Below the pieces are notes generated by a model. That model worked only from the letters and a program-made list of their open reading frames with translations, was not told the origin of the DNA and did no database searches. The translations under genes and the position numbers were made by a program. This document shows, one piece after another, positions 1 through 8,101 of a DNA stretch of 64,000 nt (its first letter is position 1; the number at the start of each line of letters is the position of its first letter). Origin of the DNA: Paramesorhizobium sp049065735 (GTDB lineage Bacteria; Pseudomonadota; Alphaproteobacteria; Rhizobiales; Rhizobiaceae); NCBI RefSeq assembly GCF_049065735.1, contig NZ_JBAKHD010000003.1:496001-560000 (forward strand), given 5' to 3'.

Positions 1-530
1 TGGCCGAAATCGCCAGCCTCCGCCGGCCTGCGCCAGCGGCGAAGGGCGATGCCGATGGTGCCCGAGCCTTCCGCCGCCAGTTGGAGGCGGCGGGAAGCGG
101 TCATTGAAAGCCGCGCGATTTCCGCGACGACGGCTCCGAGGCCGCCATGGCGCAAGCCTTCCTCGAAGCAGGCGAGCAGCGCTTTCTCGTCGCCCGCCTC
201 CACATGGATCAGCCGGTCGGGATTGAGCCCGGCCTGTGCCAGCCCCGGCGCGAAAAGATCGCGCCGCGTCACCACCCAAAGGACTTTGCCGCGCGTCCTC
301 CCGGCAATGCCCGCCGCGAACAGCGCCGCCGCCGCACCATCCACCGCCCCATTCCCGCCACCCGCCACCTCATGCAGCCCGCCCAGCGCCAGCCCCCCGC
401 CGGGAAGCCTGCCATCGATGTCGGGCACCCCGAAGGGCAGGACGTCAAGCACACGCCCCTGCCCCCCATCGAGGCGCGCAATACGCTCCCGAAGCTCGGC
501 AATCACTGGACTGGCAACACGATCCAGCAT
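1..530 (-). CDS. imuA: ImuA-family SOS mutagenesis protein, C-terminus cut by window edge
   Basis: ImuA is the small RecA/SulA-like partner of ImuB and DnaE2 in the alphaproteobacterial mutasome, which carries out error-prone synthesis past DNA lesions. The minus-strand frame is open from an ATG at 530 to the window edge, about 176 residues. It reads MLDRVASPVIAELRERIARL, followed by the typical VLPFGVPDIDGRLPGGGLALGGLHEV segment in two parts and later LWVVTRRDLFAPGL (the beta strand and loop of the RecA-like fold). A canonical LexA box lies about 50 bp upstream, which fits the usual SOS control of the imuA-imuB-dnaE2 cassette. imuB and dnaE2 would lie to the left, outside the window. No other frame in this stretch gives a recognisable protein. 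Confidence 0.85.
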   Translation of the reverse strand, partial: MLDRVASPVIAELRERIARLDGGQGRVLDVLPFGVPDIDGRLPGGGLALGGLHEVAGGGNGAVDGAAAALFAAGIAGRTRGKVLWVVTRRDLFAPGLAQAGLNPDRLIHVEAGDEKALLACFEEGLRHGGLGAVVAEIARLSMTASRRLQLAAEGSGTIGIALRRWRRPAEAGDFG

Positions 531-579
531 GGGCGAAACGGTTCTCCGCAAGGCATTAAACCGGCATTCATGCCGCTAT

Positions 580-594
580 GTTCCTTATTTGTTC
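580..594. promoter_or_regulatory. LexA (SOS) box upstream of imuA
   Basis: The 15 bases read GTTC-CTTATTT-GTTC, an exact match to the alphaproteobacterial LexA direct repeat GTTC-N7-GTTC. The site is 50 bp upstream of the imuA ATG. Together with the gene identity, this makes LexA repression and DNA-damage induction of imuA very likely. Confidence 0.88.
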
Positions 595-657
595 TTAATG
601 CGAAACAGAGTCAACTGGAGTCTTGTTTCACCCTTTTGGAAAGGCTGGCGGGACAGC

Positions 658-817
658 GCCCTCCTCTGTCCTGCCAGCCAATCTCCCCCGCAAGGGGGGA
701 GATTGGCTGGCATCGATGACAGCTCTTATTCTGCAAGGTCGGCGATTGGCACCGCGCATCAATGAAAGCCAATCTCCCCCCTTGCGGGGGAGATGCCCGG
801 CAGGGCAGAGGGGGGCG
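658..817. repeat. Pair of palindromic intergenic repeats (type C)
   Basis: Two copies of a hairpin built around AATCTCCCCC-gcaa-GGGGGAGATT (about 680-708 and 770-795) lie between imuA and udgX. The second copy continues into GCCCGGCAGGGCAGAGGGGG, and the same block occurs twice at 17289-17448. No coding frame of interest is present, so these look like dispersed REP/MITE-like elements. Confidence 0.75.
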
Positions 818-861
818 CCTAGCGATTCCGTCAAAAACAGGAACCGCCGACCAGCAACAAC

Positions 862-1485
862 CTATGCCGGTTGGCCCGACAGCCCCCGAATGCGCTCAAG
901 GTCCGCAACAAACTCCGCATAGGCCTGATGCCGCGCCGCCTCATCCGGCACACGCAGAAGATAGGAAGGATGAACCGTGACATACCCCGCGCGTCCGTCG
1001 AAATCGAACGGGCCGCGATTGCGCCCGATGGGCGTTGCCCGTCCGGCAAGCGCCAGCGCCGCCGTGGCCCCGAGCGCCACCACGAGATGGGGATGGACGA
1101 AGTCAAGCTCCTTTTCCAGCCACCAGCGATAGCGCTTGACCTCGCCGGCGGTCGGCTTCTGGTGAATCCGCTTCTTGCCGCGCTGGACAAATTTGAAATG
1201 CTTCACCGCATTGGTGAGGTAGATTTGGCGGCGGTCGATGCCCGCCTCCTCCATCGCCCGGTCGAGCAATTGCCCCGCCGGTCCGACGAAAGGCCGTCCC
1301 TGCCGGTCCTCCTGATCGCCCGGCTGCTCGCCGACAAAAGCGATGGCTGCGCCTTCCGGCCCCTCGCCCAGCACAGCGCGCTCGGCCCCGGCAACAAGCG
1401 GAGGGGATGCCATGATAAGGCGGTTGAGCGCCTCCAGCGACTTGGGCTCATCAGGCGATTGCGCTGGTTTGCTTATGGCGGACAT
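862..1485 (-). CDS. udgX: UdgX-type uracil-DNA glycosylase (family 4-like)
   Basis: The 207-residue protein has UDG motif A GEQPGDQED (52-60), then RPFVGPAGQLLDRA, and motif B HPSYLLR (172-178). Residues 105-111 read KRIHQKP. In UdgX enzymes this loop, with its His (here His108), forms a covalent bond with the sugar after uracil removal, leaving the enzyme cross-linked to the DNA. Ordinary family-4 or family-5 UDGs lack this loop. Family-4-like enzymes carry an Fe-S cluster, and cysteines should be checked before assuming one here, as few are visible. The gene stands alone between two repeat blocks, pointing the same way as imuA. The call as a UDG is firm, and the UdgX subtype rests on the loop. 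Confidence 0.9.
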   Translation of the reverse strand: MSAISKPAQSPDEPKSLEALNRLIMASPPLVAGAERAVLGEGPEGAAIAFVGEQPGDQEDRQGRPFVGPAGQLLDRAMEEAGIDRRQIYLTNAVKHFKFVQRGKKRIHQKPTAGEVKRYRWWLEKELDFVHPHLVVALGATAALALAGRATPIGRNRGPFDFDGRAGYVTVHPSYLLRVPDEAARHQAYAEFVADLERIRGLSGQPA

Positions 1486-1610
1486 GGGCGGTCTCCCGTT
1501 CGGTTTCTTCCCTTAACGCGCGAGACCGTGTTTTGGACGAAGCGGGAGCTTGGCAGATTGTGTTTGACGGAATCACCGAACGGGATTTTTGCCGTTGTTG
1601 TCATGGAGAG

Positions 1611-1768
1611 GTAGAGGAATGGATCCCAGTGACGAGCACTGGGATGACGGATGGGATTGGCTGTTCTCGATAATCTCCAACCGTTCCGCATTCCACAATG
1701 GTTGTCCAGTTGGCGAAAACCTCTCCACCCGTCATCCCAGTGCTTGTCACTGGGATCCATTCCTCTAC
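1611..1768. repeat. Long inverted repeat (type B, GGATCCCAGTGAC family)
   Basis: The left arm (1611-1650) begins GTAGAGGAATGGATCCCAGT and contains the nested palindrome CCCAGTGAC-GAGC-ACTGGG. The right arm (1729-1768) is its near-perfect reverse complement, and about 78 bp of unrelated sequence lies between them. The same architecture recurs at 17548-17702 and 46728-46885. It fills most of the 340-bp gap between udgX and exoP. Confidence 0.85.
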
Positions 1769-1826
1769 AGTGACGTTGCCACCTACGAAAGCAGAGTTTC
1801 GTTGCTTTCGTTTAAAAACAAAAGCC

Positions 1827-4130
1827 CTACCCCCTCGCCGAAGCGGCGTTGGCATCGTCCAGATAATAATTCGCGTAGCGCTCCATGAAATATTCCGAGC
1901 TGCCATAGGAGCTGTATTTCGCCAGGCCGCGCATATCGGTCTTGTTGAGGATGAGACCCAGCACTTTCGGCTGGATATGGCCTTCCGCCTGCAAGGTCGA
2001 TTTGACGAGCGCGCGCGGGGTGACGCCCCATTCGGCCACCATGAGGAAGGCATCGGCTAGCGGCGCGAACGCCTTGGCATCCACCACCGGCCCGAGCGGC
2101 GGAAGATCGACGATGATATAGTCGAAGACCTCGCGCGCCTCCGCCAGAAGGGTCTTCATGGCGAGGGAGGATATGAGCTCGCTGGTGTGCGACAGATGGC
2201 GCGGCACCACCGTAGGCAGGATCGCGAGCTTGGTCTTGCCGTCCACTTTCACCGCGCTCTGCCATGGCAGTTCGCCGACGAGCACCTCGACAAGCCCCTT
2301 CTGCCGCGTCAGCGACAAGGCCCGCGTCAGGCCCGGATCGCGCAGATCGCCATCGATGAGAAGCGTCTTTGCGCCATTGGCGGCGAGGAGCCCGGCGAAA
2401 TTCGCCGCGACCGTGGATTTGCCCTCGTCGGGCAGGACGGAGACGACGCCAATGACCTTCGCCTTCTGCCCCTGCAGCACCACATCGGCGGCGATCTTCG
2501 CGTTGCGCAGCGTTTCGGCGAAAGCGGAGGCGGGCGCGTCGATGGCGATGCGCATCATGTTAGTAACGCGCGGCGGATGTCCCTGATTGTCGGGTTTTCC
2601 CTCCCCTTTCCCCCCGATAAGGGGGAGATAGCCGAGGAATTTTACCCCCAATATCCCTCTCACCTCCTCGCCTACTCGGAAGAACCGCTCGCGGAATTCG
2701 CGCCATGCCCCGATGCCCGCTCCGGCGAGGAGGCCCAGAAGCAGCGACCCCGCCAGCATCATGGTCCGCTTCGGGCTCGACGGATCGGTCGGCTTCGACG
2801 CCGCCGAGATGATCCGTGCCTTGGCGATGGGGAAGGTCTGCTGCTGCGACGCCTCCTGATAGCGCTTCAAATAGGTCTGGTAGAGGTCGCTCAGCGCCTG
2901 CGATTTCTGCTCCAGCTCCCGCAGATGCACCAGCGACTGGTTCGCCGTGGAGGTCGCGCCGGTCGCTTTCTCCAGACTATCCCGGAGCGAGGTTTCACGC
3001 GCCCCGGCCACCTCATACTGGTTGCGCGCGCTCTCCATCATCTGCCGGATTTCCTGGAAGATCTGCCGCCCGACTTCCTGCTGTTCCGTGCGGAGGCTGA
3101 CGGCTTGCGGATGATCCTCGCCGAACTGGCCGGTGATTTCCTGTATGCGCTTGCTGATCGCCAAATAGCGGGTCCTGAGCGGCGCGATCACCGAGGCGTT
3201 CCCCAATTCCGACAGCACGGCGGCATTGTTGACGGCGGCTTCCGGGCCTCCGTCGACGATGGATTTCAGCTGGTTGTACTGGGCAAGCGTCCGCGCCGTA
3301 TCGGCTTGCGCGAGAATATACTGGCTGTTCAGATCCGAAAGCTGCTGCTCCGAGATGAGCGCTCCCTTGGCGGAGGTCAGGCCGTTCGCTGCCCTGTAGC
3401 GTTCCACCTCCAGCGCCGCCTGCTGCGAGCTGGTCCGCAAATCCACCAGCCGGTCCTGCAGCCAGACCGTCGCCCGCTGCGTCGCGTCGAAATTCGCATC
3501 GAGCTGGTCGGCGAGATAGACGTCCGCATAAGCGCGCGTAATCCGCCCGGCAAGCTCGGGATCCGCAGCCGTAAAGCTCAAATCTATGACAAAGCTGCGG
3601 CCTTGGCGCTCCACATTGAGGCTTTTCTGAAGCAATGAAGCGGCCAAACCGCGGCGCGCCGCCGGATTGGACGGGTCGGCCGCCGAACCGTTCCCGCCCC
3701 CGAACAGGCCGATAATGCCCCGCGCCATGCCCTTGATACGCGAGACGAGCGAGCGCGGCGGGTTCATGAAGGCCTGGTTTTCGGTCAGCTTCTCCCGGTC
3801 CACCACCTTCCCGGCCAGCTCCGTCGATTTGAGGATGGCGATCTGGCTCAGGATCATCGCATCGGTCTGTGCATTGGCCGGCATGGGCGACGGCTCGTCG
3901 GCGAGCTTGCCGAGATTGTCGTCGAGCAGGATGCTTGTCGAGGCCGTGTAATAGGACGTCGAGAAGATCAGGCTGACGATGCCGAGCAGCAGCCCGAGCG
4001 CCGCGACGATGGCGACCGTCTTGGCCTGACGCCGCGCCATGGCGAGCAATTGCTCGACATCGATGAAACTGTCGGCATCCGGCTGCCCCTTCGCATTGAC
4101 CGCGAATCTCGGAAGATTTCCCTGGTGCAT
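1827..4130 (-). CDS. exoP: ExoP: polysaccharide co-polymerase with C-terminal tyrosine-kinase domain
   Basis: ExoP is the inner-membrane Wzz/BY-kinase protein that sets succinoglycan chain length and drives export. From the start used here it has 767 residues: a first membrane segment at about 38-58, a long periplasmic coiled region, a second membrane segment near 455-472 after a P-rich KPTDPSSPKR stretch, and a cytoplasmic kinase domain. The kinase shows Walker A LPDEGKST (about 565-573), Walker A' LLIDGDLRDP and Walker B IIVDLPPLGP. A tyrosine cluster, YSSYGSSEYFMERYANYY, sits at the C-terminus and is the expected autophosphorylation tail. The frame stays open far into galU/exoN, but that extension is antisense-like nonsense. 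The start is ATG 4130 (MHQGNLPRF), and an ATG at 4211 that overlaps the exoN stop is the alternative. Confidence 0.93.
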   Translation of the reverse strand: MHQGNLPRFAVNAKGQPDADSFIDVEQLLAMARRQAKTVAIVAALGLLLGIVSLIFSTSYYTASTSILLDDNLGKLADEPSPMPANAQTDAMILSQIAILKSTELAGKVVDREKLTENQAFMNPPRSLVSRIKGMARGIIGLFGGGNGSAADPSNPAARRGLAASLLQKSLNVERQGRSFVIDLSFTAADPELAGRITRAYADVYLADQLDANFDATQRATVWLQDRLVDLRTSSQQAALEVERYRAANGLTSAKGALISEQQLSDLNSQYILAQADTARTLAQYNQLKSIVDGGPEAAVNNAAVLSELGNASVIAPLRTRYLAISKRIQEITGQFGEDHPQAVSLRTEQQEVGRQIFQEIRQMMESARNQYEVAGARETSLRDSLEKATGATSTANQSLVHLRELEQKSQALSDLYQTYLKRYQEASQQQTFPIAKARIISAASKPTDPSSPKRTMMLAGSLLLGLLAGAGIGAWREFRERFFRVGEEVRGILGVKFLGYLPLIGGKGEGKPDNQGHPPRVTNMMRIAIDAPASAFAETLRNAKIAADVVLQGQKAKVIGVVSVLPDEGKSTVAANFAGLLAANGAKTLLIDGDLRDPGLTRALSLTRQKGLVEVLVGELPWQSAVKVDGKTKLAILPTVVPRHLSHTSELISSLAMKTLLAEAREVFDYIIVDLPPLGPVVDAKAFAPLADAFLMVAEWGVTPRALVKSTLQAEGHIQPKVLGLILNKTDMRGLAKYSSYGSSEYFMERYANYYLDDANAASARG

Positions 4131-4207
4131 GATACCGCCAATTCCATATGCAAATTCAAGGAGAAGGGCACGGCCCGCCGGAATGCGGGCCATGCGGGCA
4201 GATAGGT

Positions 4208-5107
4208 TCATGCCGCCGCTTCGACGGCCGGCTCGTGCGCGAGGATGATGCTGCGCAAGGGCTCGAGGACCTTGCCGCTGATATCCGCCCGCGCCAGCGC
4301 GAAGGCCACATTGGCCTCGATGAAACCCTCCTTCGATCCGCAATCGAAGGTGCGGCCTTCGAAGGGATAGGCGAAGAATTCCTGCTTCCCCGAGAGGGAC
4401 AGCATGGCGTCGGTCAGCTGGATTTCGTTGCCCGCGCCGCGCTCCTGCCGCTCCAATATGTCGAAGATCTCTGGCTGCAGGATATAGCGCCCGTTGATGT
4501 AATAGTTCGACGGAGCAACGGCGGGCGCGGGCTTCTCCACCATGCCGGTGATTTGGAAACCCTTGCCGATATCCCGCCCCTTGGCGACGATGCCATATTT
4601 GCCCGTGTCGGAGGGATCGCATTCCTCCACCGCGATCAGATTGCCGCCGGTACGGTTATAGAGTTCGGCCATGCCCGCGAGGCAACCCCGCGCGCCGAAG
4701 GTGACCATATCGGGCAGAAGCAGCGCAAACGGCTCGTCGCCGATGACATCGCGCGCGCACCACACCGCATGGCCGAGGCCGAGCGGCGATTGCTGCCGGA
4801 CGAAGCTCATGCTTCCGGCCTTCGGCAGCAGCCGCTGCAGCGAGGCGAGCTGCTCGAACTTCCCCGATTCGGTCAGGGTCGCGACGAGTTCGGGCTGGAT
4901 ATCGAAATAATCCTCGATCGCGCCCTTGTTGCGGCCGGTCACGAAGACGATGTGCTCGATGCCCGCCTCGAAGGCTTCATCGACGGCATATTGCACCACC
5001 GGGCGGTCCACGATGGTCAGCAGTTCCTTGGGCGTGGATTTCGTGGCGGGTAGAAACCGCGTGCCCAGACCGGCAACGGGAATAACGGCTTTCTTGACGT
5101 TCTTCAT
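4208..5107 (-). CDS. exoN: UTP-glucose-1-phosphate uridylyltransferase
   Basis: This enzyme makes UDP-glucose from glucose-1-phosphate and UTP, the main precursor of succinoglycan. It is 299 residues, the usual GalU length. The N-terminus reads KAVIPVAGLGTRFLPATKST, with the nucleotide-binding G-x-G-T-R-x-L-P signature followed by PKELLTIVDRPVVQY. Later the typical GLGHAVWCAR and VEKPAP segments appear. It lies between exoO and exoP as in Sinorhizobium, so exoN is a better name than housekeeping galU, although it could serve both roles. Confidence 0.93.
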   Translation of the reverse strand: MKNVKKAVIPVAGLGTRFLPATKSTPKELLTIVDRPVVQYAVDEAFEAGIEHIVFVTGRNKGAIEDYFDIQPELVATLTESGKFEQLASLQRLLPKAGSMSFVRQQSPLGLGHAVWCARDVIGDEPFALLLPDMVTFGARGCLAGMAELYNRTGGNLIAVEECDPSDTGKYGIVAKGRDIGKGFQITGMVEKPAPAVAPSNYYINGRYILQPEIFDILERQERGAGNEIQLTDAMLSLSGKQEFFAYPFEGRTFDCGSKEGFIEANVAFALARADISGKVLEPLRSIILAHEPAVEAAA

Positions 5108-5203
5108 CGAAATGTCCTTTCGTTCGAGCGTAGAAATTGACTGTTCAAAACCCCGCCACCCAATTCCCCGAGCGATTGCCTCGCTTCTCGTTTTGTAATT
5201 CCC

Positions 5204-6139
5204 CTAGCCTGCCTGCCCCACCGGCATGAGCCGTTTCAGCCGCACCGCGATGGGCATCGAAAGATGCCGCAGCGCCAGCGGGTCGCTCACCGCCACCTTG
5301 ACGATGTCCATGAATGACCGGCGCTTGATGTGATCGACGAGCGCGAGGAAGGATCGCGCTTCCTCAAGGCTGCGCGTCCGCCGCGCCTGCGCCGCCCGCG
5401 CCTCGGCATCGAGCTCGAAGCGCGCCAGAAATTTCCTGTCCGCCTCCAGCATGGAAACGACATGGTGCATTTCGAGAACACGGGAAATCGAGCCCGCGCG
5501 TAAGTGATAGACATATCCCGCTATGGGCTCGACGATGAGCTTGCCGCCCTTAGCCAGCACGGACGCCAAGAAGATGTAGTCCTCGCCGATGCGCAGGGAC
5601 TCGTCATAGCGAAACCCATGCGCCTCGATAAAAGCGCGCTCGAAGACCGGCTTCATATAGCCGAAATTGAAGGTGGACCTGAAAACCAGGTTCGATCCGA
5701 TGAAATCCGCCAGGCTGATCCGCTCGATCTTTTCCAGCCGCCCGGGCGGGAACATCCTCTCTCCGCTCGTCTCCCCCTCGCGCACCACTTCGATATTGTC
5801 GACCACCGCCTGAGCGCCGGCCTTCTCGGCCCGTGCGATCATCCGCGCCATGCGATCGGGCAGAACGGTATCATCAGCGTCGAGCACCGCGAGCCACCGG
5901 CCCTTGGCCACATCGAGAGCCGCATTGCGCGCGCCGCCGGGGCCGCTGTTCCTGGGCAGGGTCACGACGCTTGTGTGGGGATAGGACGCGGCGATGGCCT
6001 CCGTGCGGTCGGTGGAGCGGTCATTGGCGACGATCACCTCGACGCTCACGCCCTCCTGCGCCAGCGCGCTTTCGATAGCCCGGCCGATTGTGTCCTCGGC
6101 ATTATAGGCGGCGATGATGAAGCTCACATCAGGTTGCAC
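5204..6139 (-). CDS. exoO: Succinoglycan glucosyltransferase ExoO (GT2)
   Basis: This is a family-2 inverting glycosyltransferase with VSFIIAAYNAEDTIGRAIES at the N-terminus, the VIVANDRSTDRT nucleotide-binding loop, LAVLDADDTVLPDRM (DxD metal site) and LRIGEDYIFLASVLAKGG in the acceptor region. In succinoglycan synthesis ExoO is one of the late glucosyltransferases. The start is set at GTG 6139 because a perfect GGAGG lies 8 bases upstream. The frame is open further upstream (ATG 6175), but that would overlap exoM by 47 bp. With the GTG start the overlap with exoM is 11 bp and the product has 311 residues. The assignment to ExoO uses gene order (P-N-O-M-A-L) as well as similarity. Confidence 0.87.
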   Translation of the reverse strand: MQPDVSFIIAAYNAEDTIGRAIESALAQEGVSVEVIVANDRSTDRTEAIAASYPHTSVVTLPRNSGPGGARNAALDVAKGRWLAVLDADDTVLPDRMARMIARAEKAGAQAVVDNIEVVREGETSGERMFPPGRLEKIERISLADFIGSNLVFRSTFNFGYMKPVFERAFIEAHGFRYDESLRIGEDYIFLASVLAKGGKLIVEPIAGYVYHLRAGSISRVLEMHHVVSMLEADRKFLARFELDAEARAAQARRTRSLEEARSFLALVDHIKRRSFMDIVKVAVSDPLALRHLSMPIAVRLKRLMPVGQAG

Positions 6140-7070
6140 GGGATTTGCCTCCGCCTGCCATGGCCGCTTCGCCATATTGCTGGATTTCCCTGATGCCGAT
6201 GAGGCCGCTGACGACACCCGCATGCATGATGCCGCGCAGGATGGAGCGGTTGCGATGCGTGGGCGAAAACACGGTAAGGAGCGCGGCGGTGAAGCTGTAG
6301 ATGGCCTTTGCCGACGCGAGGGTGATCTGCTTCGCAAAGCCGAAGCCCGCCGCATTGCGCTGAAGCAGCCGCCCATGGGTCTGGCCGAAACGGAAGCGCC
6401 GCTTGGCGAGCCATGAAAACCGCGCCCGGCCTTCCGGTACCGGCTCTTGCACCCAGGCCTCCGGCGCATAGGCGATCCTGCCGCCCGCTTCATGGAGTTC
6501 GGAGAAATATTGCGTATCCTCCCCGCCGCTGCGGCCCAGCGCCAAGCTGAAACGCCGCCCGGCAATGGCTGACGAAGCACGCCGCAAAAGAACGTTGCAG
6601 GTATAGCCGGCGCGGATTTCGCCCTTCACCCAGACCGGGAAGGTCGAATGAAAATCCCCCTTGCGCATCCAGCGCGGCGCTTGAGGGGCATAAACGGCCT
6701 CGACCGGCCCCAGCACCGCATCGGCTTTCGTCTCCTCAGCGGTGGCAAGCAGTTGGATCAGCCAATGCTCCGACGCCGTTTCGTCATCGTCGATGAAAGC
6801 AAGAAAATTGCCGTCGCTCGCATCGAGACAGGCATTGCGGGCGATGGAGATATTCGAAGCAGGGCAGTGAACATAGGTAATTTCAAAGGGCAGCGTCGCG
6901 GCGAGTGCGGCGACACGGTCCTTCGCGCTCGGGGTCACATCATTGTCGGCCACGATGACGCGGATGCTGCAATTCGCCGGAACCGCCAGCCGCCCAAGCG
7001 AGATGAGCGTCGCCTCCAGTTCCGGGCGGCGATAGGTGCAGACGCCGATGTCAATCCGCAATCCATCCAT
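6129..7070 (-). CDS. exoM: Succinoglycan glucosyltransferase ExoM (GT2)
   Basis: This is a 313-residue family-2 glycosyltransferase starting MDGLRIDIGVCTYRRPELEA. It has the VIVADNDVTPSA loop, the acidic LAFIDDDETASEHWL metal-binding motif and the SGGEDTQYF acceptor motif, which are typical of the ExoM group. ExoM adds a glucose to the growing lipid-linked oligosaccharide. The ATG at 7070 shares bases with the stop of exoA (TGATG), a sign of translational coupling. The frame is open upstream, but that sequence is a shadow of exoA. Confidence 0.9.
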   Translation of the reverse strand: MDGLRIDIGVCTYRRPELEATLISLGRLAVPANCSIRVIVADNDVTPSAKDRVAALAATLPFEITYVHCPASNISIARNACLDASDGNFLAFIDDDETASEHWLIQLLATAEETKADAVLGPVEAVYAPQAPRWMRKGDFHSTFPVWVKGEIRAGYTCNVLLRRASSAIAGRRFSLALGRSGGEDTQYFSELHEAGGRIAYAPEAWVQEPVPEGRARFSWLAKRRFRFGQTHGRLLQRNAAGFGFAKQITLASAKAIYSFTAALLTVFSPTHRNRSILRGIMHAGVVSGLIGIREIQQYGEAAMAGGGKSRAT

Positions 7071-8074
7071 CACGATGGCTCCCTGCGCTTGCGGAAGCCG
7101 ATGAGTTGGAGCCAGAACCCCAGCGACCAGGCGAGATGCATGATCATCGCGGAAACCGCCGCGAGCGGGCCGTAAGGGTTGCGCTCGCCCACGGCCATCC
7201 AGACACCATAGCCCATGCAGATCGCCACCCACAGGAAGGCGGGCACGGCAGCGGACCAATGGATAACGGCGAGGAAAGTGCCCGCCACCACCGGCAGGAC
7301 CAGCAACGGAAGCGCCTGGCGCAGCTTCGGCACGACGCGGTGCTTGAGCACATTCTTCGCCCGGCCCCGGCCATAGCCGAGATATTGCCGGAAGAGCGAA
7401 GACGCGGACGCGCGGGGGTAATAGACCATCACCGTCCGGTCGGTCATCCAGATGCGGAAGCCCGCTTTTCTTAAGCGATAATCAAGCTCGGCATCCTCGT
7501 TGTGGGTGAAGGTCTCGTCATAGCCGCCCACCTGCTGGAACGCCTTTATGCTCATGAGCGCATGGTGGCCATGATCGACCCAGCCTCCCCTAGCGCCCTG
7601 GCGATGTTTCGAGCCGCCATTGCCGAGCCGGGAATTCTGCGCCGCGGCGGTCGCTTTCTGGAACAGGCTGAAACCTTCCGTGGCCATGGCGACCACGACC
7701 GAATCGGCGCCCGTGATATGGGCTTCCTCGATCAGCGCTCTGCAATAATCCGCCGGATATTTGCCATGCGCGTCGATGCGGATGAAATAATCATGGGCAT
7801 CGCCATAGGTAGCCACCGCCAGATTGATGGCCGCGCTCTGGATGCGTTTTTCATTGTGAAGGAGCACGACGCGCGGGTTGCGCTGCATGATATCTTCGAC
7901 AATGTGCACGGTCCCGTCGGTACTGCCGCCATCGGCCACGATGATCTTCATGTCGAGCTGTTCGGCTTCCAGGCTGAATTGCTCCAGCAGCGCACCGATG
8001 AAGCCGGCCTCGTTCAGGCAAGGAATGATGATGAGGCAACGGCCCGAAAGCCTCCGCTCTTTTGCGCCTGGCAT
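7070..8074 (-). CDS. exoA: Succinoglycan glucosyltransferase ExoA (GT2)
   Basis: ExoA adds the second sugar (beta-1,3-glucose) to the galactose placed by ExoY. The protein starts CLIIIPCLNEAGFIGALLEQ, has the IIVADGGSTDGT loop, FIRIDAHGKYP (a D-x-H variant of the metal motif, as seen in ExoA proteins) and FTHNEDAELDYRLRKAG. Two to four hydrophobic segments near the C-terminus should anchor it to the membrane. ATG 8074 is chosen because GAGGGG lies 7 bases ahead. ATG 8098 is also possible but has its purine run directly against the start codon. It overlaps exoM by one base. Confidence 0.9.
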   Translation of the reverse strand: MPGAKERRLSGRCLIIIPCLNEAGFIGALLEQFSLEAEQLDMKIIVADGGSTDGTVHIVEDIMQRNPRVVLLHNEKRIQSAAINLAVATYGDAHDYFIRIDAHGKYPADYCRALIEEAHITGADSVVVAMATEGFSLFQKATAAAQNSRLGNGGSKHRQGARGGWVDHGHHALMSIKAFQQVGGYDETFTHNEDAELDYRLRKAGFRIWMTDRTVMVYYPRASASSLFRQYLGYGRGRAKNVLKHRVVPKLRQALPLLVLPVVAGTFLAVIHWSAAVPAFLWVAICMGYGVWMAVGERNPYGPLAAVSAMIMHLAWSLGFWLQLIGFRKRREPS

Positions 8075-8101
8075 CTTAAGTCCCCTCTCCTGTTCCATCC
8101 T

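Noticed and set aside
2590..2650. CCTTTCCCCCCGATAAGGGG inside exoP as another type C repeat
   Set aside because: The coding part includes the conserved ExoP stretch KFLGYLPLI and the resemblance is limited to a short C/G run, so insertion of a repeat is not supported.
4131..4622. N-terminal extension of ExoP to 931 residues
   Set aside because: The extra part is the exoN gene read in another frame; it has no membrane or family character, and a good start exists at 4130.
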